From IMG/VR virus record IMGVR_UViG_3300033153_011373, positions 1-38,336 of that record: a stretch of 38,336 bases of DNA. The stretch is one strand, 5' to 3'. The translations under genes were made by a program, and so were the position numbers. Under the pieces are notes generated by a model that was given only the letters and a program-made list of their open reading frames with translations, had not been told where the DNA came from and ran no database searches. Shown one piece after another: positions 12,601-17,905 of this stretch. How positions within the stretch are numbered: the stretch's first letter is position 1; the number at the start of each line of letters is the position of its first letter. The stretch comes from a virus.

Positions 12601-15111
12601 CCAAACCGCCCAAGTATCTTTACCGCCTTTCGGAAGATCAATAACTACCTCGCCGCCTACCTCCTCAGCTCTTCTTTGAGCTGCATATTTAGGAGAAAAC
12701 TGCCTTGAATAAATCTCATAATACCCTGTCGTTTTATTACCAACAATATCACCGGGCTTGCTGTCTCTAAAATCAATTATCTCAGCTTCAACCGGCTTTG
12801 CTATTCTGTCTTGTGCCAGCTTCTTTTCGATTTTATGCTTTTGCTGGAGAGCAAATTCCGGTTCGTCTATAATCAAGTCACTGGCAATAGCTGTTTCTTT
12901 ATCAGTCAAACCGGCGACATATTCTTTATATTCACGGTGCGCCTTTTGTTTTTTGGTCTCCTGTTCTGCATCAGGCTTTTCTTTTTCACGCAGCAACCTG
13001 GTTAACTCTGTTTTTTCGTCTGACAGATCCTTGATTTCAGCCTCAAGCTGCCTAACTCGATGGCCTCGATCATTAATAGCCATATCATACGCAAAATCCA
13101 TCCCTTGGCCGCGCTTGTATTTCAAATCTTCATCAATTGTTTTGAGGCGTTTTTTAATTTGAGATATGTTTAGATTTGCATAGGGGCTTTTATCCGGCGG
13201 CTCGCCGCCTTCGGCCTTGGGTTCTTCAACTTGGGCCGCTTTGGGCTTTTTACCGGTCAATATTTGAACGGCAGAAGGTTTTGCCGCTCCTTCTCCCTCA
13301 AGAGCCACATCTGTCTTTTCGGGAGAAGGAGCGGCCTGTTTGTCCTCGATGATCTTTTGGGCCTCTTCCGGTGTCATTTTGTAGATTTGATCGTCCGTGT
13401 AGCCTAAATCTTTGAGGGCTGCTTCGTCCTGGGCTGTAATAATAAATTTTACTTTGGCAGGTTCGGTTTTTTTATCGCCAGGCTTTACCTCCGCTTCCGG
13501 CGATGGGGTCCGGGCGCCACTCACCGTTTCCGGCGATGGGGCCCTGAGAGCTTGTGACGCCAGATATGCCCTGGCATATTCACGGGTGATATCGTCAACC
13601 GCCGAATCTTCAGCAGCCAGCTCCTCGGCTCGATCCTGGATGGTCTGTATCTGGCCGGGAGACAACAGGGCCTCCAGTTCCTCGATCGATCGCGGCTGAG
13701 TTATCAGCGGCTCTTCATTAGGAGTCATAGGCGCGGCCATTTCCGCGCCGGCGCCACTCGGTATTTCCGTCGATGGGATCCCGGGGAGAGTTTCTATTTC
13801 GGATTCGGGTCGTTTTTGGGGTTTTTTACCAATATCGGCAATAGACTCGGCATTCGATGCCAAAGGTTGGGCCTGGTGCAGTGTTTTTTCTTGTTCCGCT
13901 TTGACCTTGGCCGCATCGACCGGTTTTTCAATCGTCAGCTTGATCGGTTCGCCGGCATTAACGGCGTCTAAAGCCCCATCACTCCATTGCCGTGCAATTT
14001 CAGGGGAGGTCTTATTGAGAGCGTTGGCAACTTCTTTGACCGCTGCCAACCTTCTTTCCGGATCGGCGGTTTTATCCTCCAGTAGCTTGCGGGTGATATG
14101 AGCATTGGTGAGATTCAAACCGCCGCCCAGGGCACCGAATATCAAACTGGCTACCGTAACAGAGCCAAGATTCTCTTTTATTGCTTGCCAGAACCGCTGA
14201 TTATCGATGCCGGTACCAGCCCGGATTTCGGCCTGAGTACCTATATTCGCCAGCTCTCCGACCGTTTCTGCGCCGGCTATGGTTGCACCTTTTTTCAGCG
14301 ACTGTTTCCACGCGCCCTTTAATACTTTGGTCGCACCCTTTTTTAATGCTTCTTTGCCGGGGGCCGATAAAACGCCGCCTGTACCGAGAGTAACAATCTC
14401 GATCACATCGGTTAAAAGCTCGAACCCTCCTTCAGAGGCAGCCTCCAAAATCGCCGCTTCTTCGGCATCCGCTTCCGAAACGCCTCTTTTTAAATGCTCC
14501 TGCAAGCTCTGATCATACTGAGCCATGGAAAAAAGCGGCACACCGGATAGCCATCCAAGAACCGCTCCCAGGGGGCCGGCCAAAGCAAAACCGGTCACCG
14601 CCGCCGGCAATTTGACCGATAAAGAAGTGCCTGCGCTTTCAAGCCCTCCGGTGACCCAGGATCTGGGACCACCCTTCAAAGTTTCTTGGGATAACGGCAG
14701 CTCTTCTTCTTTAAAACCTTCAATATCCCGCGCCTTGGCCCTGGCCCATTTTTTTAGATCAAAGCCCCCGTCTTCACTTAAAACGTGGCGCTCTAACAAT
14801 TCATCAACTCCGGCCGCACCGTGTAAAAACATCTCAGGTACGCCCAAAGCAGCCCGCCCGCCGGAAACCATAATATCGGCCAGCAAGCTGCGAGACGGCG
14901 GCTCCGGACGGTGCGGAGCCAGGTTCATCTCGACGAAGTTGTTTCTCGTAAGCGCCAAGCTTTCTTTGGTTTGCTCTGCCAGCCATTCCGGATTTTTAGC
15001 AGCCAGCTCTTTATCGAAAAAATAAGCGATTCTTGCCTCTTTTTCCGAAAGCGGGAGATCCAGAAATTTTTGATTTTTAAACCAATTTTGTATGTATCTG
15101 TTAATCGGCAT
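637..15111 (-). CDS. Giant polyvalent protein: N6-adenine methylase + SF2 helicase + two HExxH motifs + LPD-type C-terminus, interrupted by an intein
   Basis: This is one uninterrupted 4824-codon frame. Residues 1-350 have hydrophobic/Gly-rich stretches (about 150-200 and 225-250) typical of ejected virion proteins. About 400-1190 is charged, Pro/Glu-rich linker. About 1204 has the YVGWG motif seen before DarB-type methylases. About 1310-1320 is SAM motif I (FEPAIGVGHF), and about 1372-1382 carries TNVPFG, an NPPY-like catalytic motif. A SF2/SNF2-type helicase follows: Walker A GVGTGKT near 2012, DEAH near 2173, ATGTPISNT near 2223, and QRNGRIIR near 2508. HEAEH (about 3025) and HELTH (about 3266) are two zincin-like sites. 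About 3550-4824 is a long alpha-helical region resembling the C-termini of phage large polyvalent proteins. Phage P1 DarB combines methylase and helicase and is injected with DNA to block restriction; a similar role is inferred. The start has only a weak RBS. Removing the intein leaves 4506 residues. Confidence 0.9.
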   Translation of the reverse strand: MPINRYIQNWFKNQKFLDLPLSEKEARIAYFFDKELAAKNPEWLAEQTKESLALTRNNFVEMNLAPHRPEPPSRSLLADIMVSGGRAALGVPEMFLHGAAGVDELLERHVLSEDGGFDLKKWARAKARDIEGFKEEELPLSQETLKGGPRSWVTGGLESAGTSLSVKLPAAVTGFALAGPLGAVLGWLSGVPLFSMAQYDQSLQEHLKRGVSEADAEEAAILEAASEGGFELLTDVIEIVTLGTGGVLSAPGKEALKKGATKVLKGAWKQSLKKGATIAGAETVGELANIGTQAEIRAGTGIDNQRFWQAIKENLGSVTVASLIFGALGGGLNLTNAHITRKLLEDKTADPERRLAAVKEVANALNKTSPEIARQWSDGALDAVNAGEPIKLTIEKPVDAAKVKAEQEKTLHQAQPLASNAESIADIGKKPQKRPESEIETLPGIPSTEIPSGAGAEMAAPMTPNEEPLITQPRSIEELEALLSPGQIQTIQDRAEELAAEDSAVDDITREYARAYLASQALRAPSPETVSGARTPSPEAEVKPGDKKTEPAKVKFIITAQDEAALKDLGYTDDQIYKMTPEEAQKIIEDKQAAPSPEKTDVALEGEGAAKPSAVQILTGKKPKAAQVEEPKAEGGEPPDKSPYANLNISQIKKRLKTIDEDLKYKRGQGMDFAYDMAINDRGHRVRQLEAEIKDLSDEKTELTRLLREKEKPDAEQETKKQKAHREYKEYVAGLTDKETAIASDLIIDEPEFALQQKHKIEKKLAQDRIAKPVEAEIIDFRDSKPGDIVGNKTTGYYEIYSRQFSPKYAAQRRAEEVGGEVVIDLPKGGKDTWAVWKKAEKPKVKEPAYASPISGKFLMHLRSRLKKAKALGLDLAGIEETIRVYERGNPEKIALEPPPNDTLDALDLEISKQERKLKAEPAEKPTSEITAADLLAEWDKQAGEMEPEKTEETPETVAYTIKKDFEADNRKAIESLSYIGKLRERTEGEGGWITLKYEKVEKPSEPLTKPEEGVILKEKPIQTTEKEGPDETTDIRRVEETETGRVRDRVSESRPALGIPPAIPSGKSPAIDTGSISERQRGPEEEAPESRAEGKPARKHPEKRGETGARPDQRDRSKPDRGAVERPAPAETAAGQPAPGSPELESKPELKEEDKNHVIAPEDTIFPRGDETKIKANIKAIKLLKKLESENRNPTPEEKKILAQYVGWGPFAQKVFYRDFDRYLKNYSEDTPEDYFTPYDWSDKSKLEKYKAWENKYGKHLHPTLGGVLTESEWESAAESTLNAFYTSREVIDSMWAMAERMGFKGGTVFEPAIGVGHFFGLMPQHIADNSSLLGVDIDSISARIAQKLYPQAHIQEIGYEKAKGIPDNSVDLVITNVPFGNFSVYDPKHKEYTDWAIHNYYFARSIDAVRPGGLVMGITSHWTLDAATRGYVREYLGNKADLVAAVRLPYTAFKKDAGTEVTTDILIFRKKDDALHGVGKNFRILKDVPAEKGKTASVNEYFDDHPDMVLGKHSLSGTMRGGEDEYTLLPTGKIEEQLAEAIEHLPENIFGEGSKMVPEEIQFAEVGAKEGVLVVKDGHIYVVEDGLLKEPKIYNSKGKLVKAISDKARDRRAKDYLKLREATKTLIDRMQQEDATDDEIDGLREDLNKIYDRFVKRNGNVGAVANSFLRKIDNEFPIVDALEDENVEIVKTTVKSGPRQGEQVSKKVITFEKAAILKRRTIWPFKEPEYAEGIEDAVKISRIYRNKVDAKYIGNLLGVTEDEARKRLLESERAYINPENGMLEPPDVYLSGNVKKKLEKVKAEVEERPEYKANIKALEAVQPEDLDIQFIHFKLGSSWIPNETVENFLQEVMGVRADVEQVRTQETSSWAIRVHSGRYDAKNTNTWGTSRREGHRLVQDCLNLKRTQVYDYWKEDGKSRSALNKEDTLAAQAKQQQIQTEFLNWARGHEKWGDELAIKYNEEFNGSVLRNFEVPDIDFFPGASHEITLRDLQKKAVVRGLQESTLLAYGVGTGKTFTYITLAMEMRRLGTARKPLIVIQNATVRQYAKDFKRLYPQAKVLIPLDNQRKGKNRKKLLSQIATGDWDAVVLPHSFFDGIADNPEREAAFVREQLDMIEEAIDEFEEKEGKQSFTVKDMKALRKRKMNRLERLLDRRKDDALTFEQLGVDALLIDEAHAYKRSEFFTKMGTVKGVDQGSAQRSTSLLLKAQYVQQKTGGKNVILATGTPISNTTAELWTMIRYIRSDLLDEFNATLFDDFAANYGDTTIAIEETETGTFKEVERFNKYVNGPELLTMFHTAADVVLTSQANLNLPKVKDDKPQNVVIDRSEELTYFIDKLREERQHWENLPGKEKRRQRHVPLVLFGQAKKAAVDLRLIDPQYYKDDPGSKLNKVVENVYDIWTETAGNRSTQVIFLDTFRDSTKTFNAHNDIKEKLIEKGIPSREIIVVRDSNDIQRESWFQRVREGKARVIIGSTQRLGIGVNIQDKLIAAHHVDAPPRPMDIEQRNGRIIREKNENSEVMIFNYGVKNTLDSVMYDRLTKKQKFIDQMLTGDIEGRTFDEPLSEEQVSFAEMNAAFAGNPLLFEKSDVEIKIKNFNILWNTWKRKVSTAIRSAKYIKSTKIPNKEIDLKEDIKFKGLIESKFPDKKVKSVNYKGETLEPKEFVKKAADELESKKAKIKKRFSGMTFGEYGKLQENGDHLYHIEADFNGFDLKITFNPDTDWSRSSALKEPSRKIKLSEEIIVEPVIVVKYQGDIVHRSWSFKMAGIFQSFRHSIDRIINQPEATRNEIDRLKTELEEYNKITKEPFAHEQELKDAEKRLAEIEKELQEGAGVKPQEEIDREYDDVEGKRIRMLKKLQKDIAELFDGAFSPPRHIDTVSKTIDFAKDFLGEDADPKIIEHLNELKENYLFKEHSLDYKTVIGGHPEYSTRTSIAKSGLPLKDIQRIFKGQAVGLSPEGHLWVKTKTGHGLVIRTVDHIAEDRAAFGVGYGRMRKSGELLAGKYQDSTIELQKDIADKWTVYHEAEHWAEDIGLLEDADIRVLNRQIQAEKKDSSYRPTKEDRARWIESNLEAREKYRQRGRLYRILQKIRDFIDALVNLAYRTAKGVAREFETGRIFERPGRPTVVRAIHESLKKEVKSVIPQYMTSKKGPGDILTTETPQSPKGEIVPEIIHQRDSKKFIGDNGKEYVGVDASNSLSLLTDEEFVEVTGYSKREFKRNGGSVYFVPASESIANSIHHISGEIVLSDTLKNNKKNLRKTLIHELTHWGQIQTGETPKAFFVSPEESIERYMEYLSDPAEVKARFNAEGRSDKEYKEFMEELIWAKSEDAGKLKPFEVGEIKIEAEKKWRMPLSYLQKEVDLAKDGKDYKDINPNQLKNNIAELEKVIGSKAGKDVVKKEDLYGKLDIISDRELVSDYDVSNINLLYIDIQRKWQYRRLGAGDRRLSENEIEYYETPVLRMEIYGKPDSRTGIREKINPIIIEKHLRKKTGIKGFAVGPNEIEIELNESNLKKINNLGKKFQSQFLPKPSSPPRKGGQKISVLPEEDIPQYSVKEIPPTGQQALDDIEKDRSFANRIFEQRDVGIKEAELETQELQKEVQRLAGPKSRRGRVAPFAYDKELKRSLESDRLDMAMMIYRDLKINPDKAQEFKQWAKEALDSPETPKGRKIQIKEYLDILDRAEKLTDEQKALVEDIGQRFDRAFLIAKANKVVNSFLDHYVRRVWNLPKGKESDFKSSGAAYGFKTFTTAKMKRSFETILDGWMAGYDLKIQGLTNSYGAYIADLEAILANKDFILQGYNTRDAEGRRMFSTSRKGEHKDYAPLKAPGFKIWEWAGRVETDIAPDESNALIIDDYGRKFFFGAVEREPETWAVFKIDEEGNQGKRALRVFLDQESAEEFAAEKDFETHIDHRLAKDIADAWEERQLYAPKQLAEIINKMTARSRLSVEVPGKQALLRFNAVTKSWLLLSSFFHHIAGGRSWGFAIHHGWKAGKELKDPLTGETYKTSGWNPVKAYRAGLKKIEDRAPIAMLAIKNGLTTGRMQDFDESMLRDQKGYIQRLANYLGLEKTGKLIEHGGFLREKFTGSLFNKFFTGLKMEAFTMEYVHELQEAQNEYLKKGGSPPDVNKIAEKVARLINADFGGLHLERMGRNPDLQAVARLLLFAPDWCVDSKTRAMTKTGWKSYDELSLDDEIMAFDPQSKKLKWSKIKDKYVNEHYIGEMVKIKNHNRAVMMTPDHTCYVYNITTKRNDIVKASALQTNHTIPRCADFDAPTQETYNDYYIKLVGWMVTDGYVKKSSDTLADGTMKEYRYGKITQSKPKTVKILKEMGLKYHADKYNSDHDDFVSNYKKYVFTVPADEFQRMEAEGVSEGLTWDFLSKLTHRQLKVLYDTMMLADGTGQNRFCGREQPVFFMTLIQTMLGRPSTFYRQEKNCWRTRCITPKTIYCWGHNNNTQKVDYSGTIWCPSVETGFWLAEREGLMFITGNTESNFRTVTGMIPGLNEWINKKIGDVPPPPGMDKLYRRFWFRVITRIAVSTLITQFLLNGWDDTWEFYKEQMSRDRFFKFRWTEVDVSKIYKALGIDLKGTRKTFSIGGHFFDILKLMNPARLIMHKGSPIVRIGEALTAGKDWRERPFTGVGEFVKTGKTIKESPYDEKEQFWIQLLPLAVNQAINLQPIQIGYGIRYLQGEEDFLSFLLQSAGMHMHTAWPPKVEGPIVPSKDEDSVYDAIQELIETESLKMGPPSKRITAAGIPKKLTAAQYNEYLQESSDIVRRRLKDLIGSDRWEQMTPKQKARIVEKVIKSARKKARQKLKKRYWKTNIRKAA
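1657..2610 (-). other. Intein with LAGLIDADG homing endonuclease inside the giant protein (residues 4168-4485)
   Basis: The intein begins at Cys4168, straight after the extein sequence LLFAPDW, and ends at Asn4485, before Thr4486 (TESNF). Rejoining gives APDWTESN, a continuous and natural extein. Block A is CVDSKTRAMTKTGW. Block B is the TPDH motif with the expected T-x-x-H. The two dodecapeptides are LVGWMVTDGYV (about 4283-4294) and LYDTMMLADGTG (about 4387-4398), both keeping the catalytic-type Asp. Block F contains CPSVETGFWLA and block G is MFITGN. The usual penultimate His is Gly and the usual block F His is also replaced, as in some phage inteins with Thr or Cys at +1. The DNA is visibly more AT-rich than both flanks, consistent with horizontal insertion. 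Boundaries are inferred from motif positions and extein continuity. Confidence 0.9.
11658..12020 (-). CDS. Nested overlapping gene inside the giant ORF (120-aa soluble acidic protein)
   Basis: This lies on the same strand as the giant gene, +1 relative to its frame. The ATG at 12020 is preceded by AAAAGGAGG with 6 nt spacing, a near-perfect ribosome-binding site that the giant frame does not need. The translation looks like a folded protein: MKPLTLDELKKLRPEELEIE, then YPSLDPHWESHLLYLLENHP, a Lys-rich helix (GLKKKLLRVVQRASLQESIL), IREIVQSRIVAPLSD and a C-terminal LQEVLSWSQSLS. The giant protein's own reading of the same DNA (residues about 1031-1152) is Arg/Glu/Pro/Gly-rich low complexity between the N-terminal module and the methylase, as expected if the nested frame carries the constraint. 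I do not recognise the family with certainty. It might assist the methylase/helicase, or be the ghost of a domain that lost its frame, though the good RBS argues for real translation. Confidence 0.6.
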   Translation of the reverse strand: MKPLTLDELKKLRPEELEIEYPSLDPHWESHLLYLLENHPQSTLDLFQSDKEGLKKKLLRVVQRASLQESILKKEGKLEPDQIREIVQSRIVAPLSDQLPPKPLPDNQLQEVLSWSQSLS

Positions 15112-15138
15112 ATTTAATACCGTCTTTATGGTTATATT

Positions 15139-16257
15139 TTACATTTCCTGGCCGCGCGACATGATGTCCGACAAAGGGATCTCGCGTTTGCGCTTGATTG
15201 TTCGCCCAAATCTTTCCGCTCCCTTTAAAAATAAGTTTTTAAACTGGGTACGTCTGGCGCGCCCGGGATCAAGCAATTCTCGCAACGACGGCTTGGCTGC
15301 TGCTTTTTCTCTTACAGGCGGAGTCTGAGCCATCAATTCTTCCGGAGACGACAAGCTGCCACCCGGCTCAGTTGCTTTGGCAGATGAACTTTTTGCTGAT
15401 TCTGGCGAATCCGGCGGCACGTAATTGTCAGGGTTACCCCTGTCATCATTTTGTATAATTGTTTTAGCTAATTCCTCTTTGATAGGATTGATAAAACTTT
15501 TTTCAAAATCTTCGGGATGTACCACCTCACGTAATTTCGTGATCTCCGAAACCATTGAATCATATATATCTTCAAATTTCTCACCGGTTTTTTGCGCTTC
15601 CTTGGCAGCCCATATTCTAATTTTTTTATCATCCTCGGGCGTAAGATTCCTGCTGTTTCCTATCGCAAGGTCAAACAGTTTTAGCTTCTCAAAGGTTGAT
15701 CTATAGTCTGCGCCCAGCTTATCTAATTGCTCCAAAGACAGCCGGCTGTCGGGATTCTGAATCTGGGCTTGTTTTTTGTTGAGATCCTCGATCATTAAAC
15801 CCCGTATGTTGCGTGCGGTGAAAGAGTCGTGATTTAATAAATTTTTCCATAACTCGTCTTTCTGATCATCCGAAATCTCTTGATCTAATAGATCGTCAGG
15901 CACCACATCCAAAAGCATCTCCTTCATATCCGAAGCGATCAACGGGGCTTTTTCGATGCGGCTGCGCACCGTGGCTAAATCGCCGCCGCCGTATTTTTTG
16001 TCATAAATACCCAACATGCCTTTACGGTACCGGTCGATCGAGGCCAGTTTTTCTTCTTCCAGGGCACGGTCGGCTGCTTTTTCTTCCTGCTCCATTTGCC
16101 GTTTGGCAGCGGCCAGCTCTAACTCGCCCTTTTGCTGTGCCATAGCCAGTTGCAGCTTGGACTGCATGGCCCGTGTTTCGGCCATATCGGTGATGATGTC
16201 GCGTAATGTGCGGCGGGATTCCTGTAAAGCCTGGGGTACGGCGGTATAAGGATTCAT
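15139..16257 (-). CDS. Putative virion-internal / ejection-type protein
   Basis: The protein has 372 residues. The ATG is preceded by GGAG at 7 nt. Residues about 8-75 form a long Ala/Glu/Gln/Arg-rich helix with coiled-coil character (QLAMAQQKGELELAAAKRQM). The middle is helical and charged. Residues about 270-330 are Ser/Pro/Ala-rich and probably disordered (PGGSLSSPEELMAQTPPV), and the tail is basic (RRTQFKNLF, RTIKRKREIP). There is no catalytic motif, signal peptide or membrane span. It sits immediately upstream of the giant polyvalent protein and downstream of two other helical, repeat-bearing proteins, the usual place of internal virion (ejection) proteins in podovirus-like phages. That role is inferred from position and composition. 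Confidence 0.6.
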   Translation of the reverse strand: MNPYTAVPQALQESRRTLRDIITDMAETRAMQSKLQLAMAQQKGELELAAAKRQMEQEEKAADRALEEEKLASIDRYRKGMLGIYDKKYGGGDLATVRSRIEKAPLIASDMKEMLLDVVPDDLLDQEISDDQKDELWKNLLNHDSFTARNIRGLMIEDLNKKQAQIQNPDSRLSLEQLDKLGADYRSTFEKLKLFDLAIGNSRNLTPEDDKKIRIWAAKEAQKTGEKFEDIYDSMVSEITKLREVVHPEDFEKSFINPIKEELAKTIIQNDDRGNPDNYVPPDSPESAKSSSAKATEPGGSLSSPEELMAQTPPVREKAAAKPSLRELLDPGRARRTQFKNLFLKGAERFGRTIKRKREIPLSDIMSRGQEM

Positions 16258-16305
16258 GAGTCTTCTCCATTAAGGGTTCAAAGGTTCAGGGTTCATCGAA
16301 AAAAA

Positions 16306-17181
16306 CTATATCATGTTGAAATTGAAATATCTTTCTCTGGCGCTGTCTATTATAGATAAATTTTTTACAACGGCCGTGCCGATTATCTTACAAATCGGCA
16401 ATCCTACGCATTCCAACAGAGCGCCCAATACACTGCCTTTTTCAACAACACCCATTTTGTAAGCCATGTGGCAACACCAGGCCCGAATAAAAGGAGCCGA
16501 CACCCGGGTTACCAGGCTGCTTTTTTGCATGGCCGCAACCAGATACCGGGCCCATATCCGATATCCGATTTTGACGACCTCCGGTATGCTTTTGGCGTAT
16601 TCGCAATCCGCATGATAAATTTCATCTGAGAGCAATCCCTGGCGATGAAGCTCCGTACATAAAACCGAACCGCTGGCTACATAACCGACAACCCCGCCGA
16701 CAACCGCCCCTACAGGACCTCCGACGGCAGTTCCTGTAGCCACATATCCACCAATAGCGGCGCCGGCGGCGGCCCCTGTTATTTTGGTTGCTTTTTCCGC
16801 CTGCTTCTGAGACTCCTGTGCTTGCGCTCTGGATTCTGCAAGCTGCTTTTCCTTAAGCTTCATCTCTTCATCAAATTGTTCTTGCTCAGCCTGGAACGCC
16901 TTCTCTTGCAATGCCATTTCCTCCTCTTGCAATGCCACTTCCTTCTGGAACGCCTTCTCTTGCAATGCCATTTCCTTATCGAACTGCTCTTGTTCCTGTG
17001 CCAGATCTTCCTCTGCCAGTTTTTTTTCGAGCGATGTCTCTTTGGCGGCCTTATACGCCGGCGCCTGGGCATGGATTATTGCCGACAACGGAATTCTCGG
17101 CTTTTTTTCGGTCAAAGCCGTGTATTGCGGACTAAAAAGCCTTTTAGCACTTGTGCCGTATATATTGCTCAAACTGGCCAT
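16306..17181 (-). CDS. Coiled-coil protein with Gly-zipper and conserved Cys-rich C-terminal domain (putative internal virion protein)
   Basis: The protein has 291 residues. The start has a strong RBS (GGAGG, 6 nt). Residues about 50-130 are a Glu/Gln/Lys coiled coil built from repeated units (ALQEKAF, EQEQFDEEM). Residues about 135-175 are Gly/Ala-rich and hydrophobic (AAAGAAIGGYVATGTAVGG, VGAVVGGVVGYVA), a possible Gly-zipper membrane segment. The C-terminal about 115 residues begin SVLCTELHRQGLLSDEIYHAD and continue with IGYRIWARYLVAAMQKS and RAWCCHMAYKMGV. This TELHRQG-type domain recurs at the C-termini of phage structural proteins. The membrane-active middle suggests a protein that inserts into or crosses the host envelope during ejection (inference). 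Confidence 0.65.
   Translation of the reverse strand: MASLSNIYGTSAKRLFSPQYTALTEKKPRIPLSAIIHAQAPAYKAAKETSLEKKLAEEDLAQEQEQFDKEMALQEKAFQKEVALQEEEMALQEKAFQAEQEQFDEEMKLKEKQLAESRAQAQESQKQAEKATKITGAAAGAAIGGYVATGTAVGGPVGAVVGGVVGYVASGSVLCTELHRQGLLSDEIYHADCEYAKSIPEVVKIGYRIWARYLVAAMQKSSLVTRVSAPFIRAWCCHMAYKMGVVEKGSVLGALLECVGLPICKIIGTAVVKNLSIIDSARERYFNFNMI
16891..16975 (-). repeat. 31-bp direct repeat inside the coiled-coil coding region
   Basis: Positions 16891-16921 and 16945-16975 are identical (CTGGAACGCC...GCCATTTCC). A shorter related copy lies between them (TCTTGCAATGCCACTTCC). The repeats are in frame and encode the EMALQEKAFQ-type heptads, so they lengthen the coiled coil by duplication. Confidence 0.8.
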
Positions 17182-17199
17182 AGTACACCTCCAATCTTT

Positions 17200-17754
17200 T
17201 TACCAATCCCAGTATTCGTATTTTTTGCTAAAAATATTCAGCATATCCTGATTGTGCCGCTCTTGCATTTTTATAAGCTCTTTGTGCATTTTTTCTTGCT
17301 GTGCGGCACTGTACCAGCCGCCGACGACCGTAGCCCCGATATTCATAAGCCCCACGTTGGTGGCTTTGCGCCCCAGGCTTTTCATGGCCTCGCGTTTCTC
17401 CCTTTCCAAATCCAGGGCCTCATATCCCAGATCCCGTAGGGCTTTACTCTGGCGAACGCTTTCGGCCAGCTTAGAGGATTTCAGCCCTCGCGAAGCTTCG
17501 CTCTGGCGAACGCTTTCGGCCAGCTTAGAGGATTTCAGCCCTCGCGAAGCTTCGCTCTGGCGCACTATCTCTGCCAGTTTGCTTTTCCTCAGATTCCTGC
17601 TTGCGGTTTTGGCTCCGGCCCGGGCACTCTTGGCTGTTTTGCCTGCAACATACTCTGCAACCGCAGCTTCAACATTCGGGATTGCCTTAACCTCCGGGGG
17701 TGTCTGTATTATCTTCCGCAATCCCCGTTGAAAATAGTAATCACTTAAACTCAT
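17200..17754 (-). CDS. Repeat-containing helical phage protein (putative internal virion protein)
   Basis: The protein has 184 residues from the ATG at 17754, which has GAGG at 5 nt. A longer reading from TTG at 17781 lacks an RBS and is less likely. After MSLSDYYFQRGLRKIIQ there is an Ala/Lys-rich region, then tandem copies of an 18-residue unit (SKLAESVRQSEASRGLKS) with degenerate flanking versions (SKLAEIVRQSEASRGLKS, SKLAESVRQSKALRDLG). The C-terminal part has a weakly hydrophobic GLMNIGATVVGGWYSAAQQ and an amphipathic end rich in Met/Glu/Lys. There is no enzyme motif. It heads the block of three internal-type proteins before the giant gene. The basic, repetitive helices could bind DNA or membranes inside the virion, but this is a guess. 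Confidence 0.65.
   Translation of the reverse strand: MSLSDYYFQRGLRKIIQTPPEVKAIPNVEAAVAEYVAGKTAKSARAGAKTASRNLRKSKLAEIVRQSEASRGLKSSKLAESVRQSEASRGLKSSKLAESVRQSKALRDLGYEALDLEREKREAMKSLGRKATNVGLMNIGATVVGGWYSAAQQEKMHKELIKMQERHNQDMLNIFSKKYEYWDW
17447..17554 (-). repeat. Two perfect 54-bp tandem repeats
   Basis: Units 17447-17500 and 17501-17554 are identical, and diverged partial copies follow on both sides. Each unit is 18 codons, so copy number can change without breaking the frame. A slippage- or recombination-prone locus is likely. Confidence 0.9.
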
Positions 17755-17761
17755 AACAACC

Positions 17762-17905
17762 TCATGTTTTTGATTGTTCAATGACTAGACGAAGGTCCAT
17801 TTTTTTTAACTTATTAAATAATGTTGTTTTAGGCATACCCAATTCATCCGCTTTAGATTCCCTCCTTCGTTTGTCTCTTTTACTGGCCCGGGCTTGATTG
17901 GGCAA
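17762..17905 (-). pseudogene. Possible small Fis-type helix-turn-helix ORF or remnant
   Basis: This is a 47-codon frame between the HNH gene and the repeat protein, overlapping the 3' end of the HNH gene. The translation contains ESKADELGMPKTTLFNKLKK, close to the Fis/NtrC-type recognition helix pattern (A..LG...TL..KL). The only start giving the full motif is TTG at 17905, with GGGAG at 6 nt. Shorter starts remove the helix. It may be a genuine tiny regulator, or the severed C-terminal HTH of a gene or endonuclease broken when the HNH element arrived. The latter seems likelier, because the frame has no ATG start containing the motif. Confidence 0.35.

Noticed and set aside
16822-17439. 205-codon rightward ORF opposite the coiled-coil gene
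   Set aside because: A Leu/Phe/Cys-rich shadow created by Glu/Gln/Lys repeats on the other strand.
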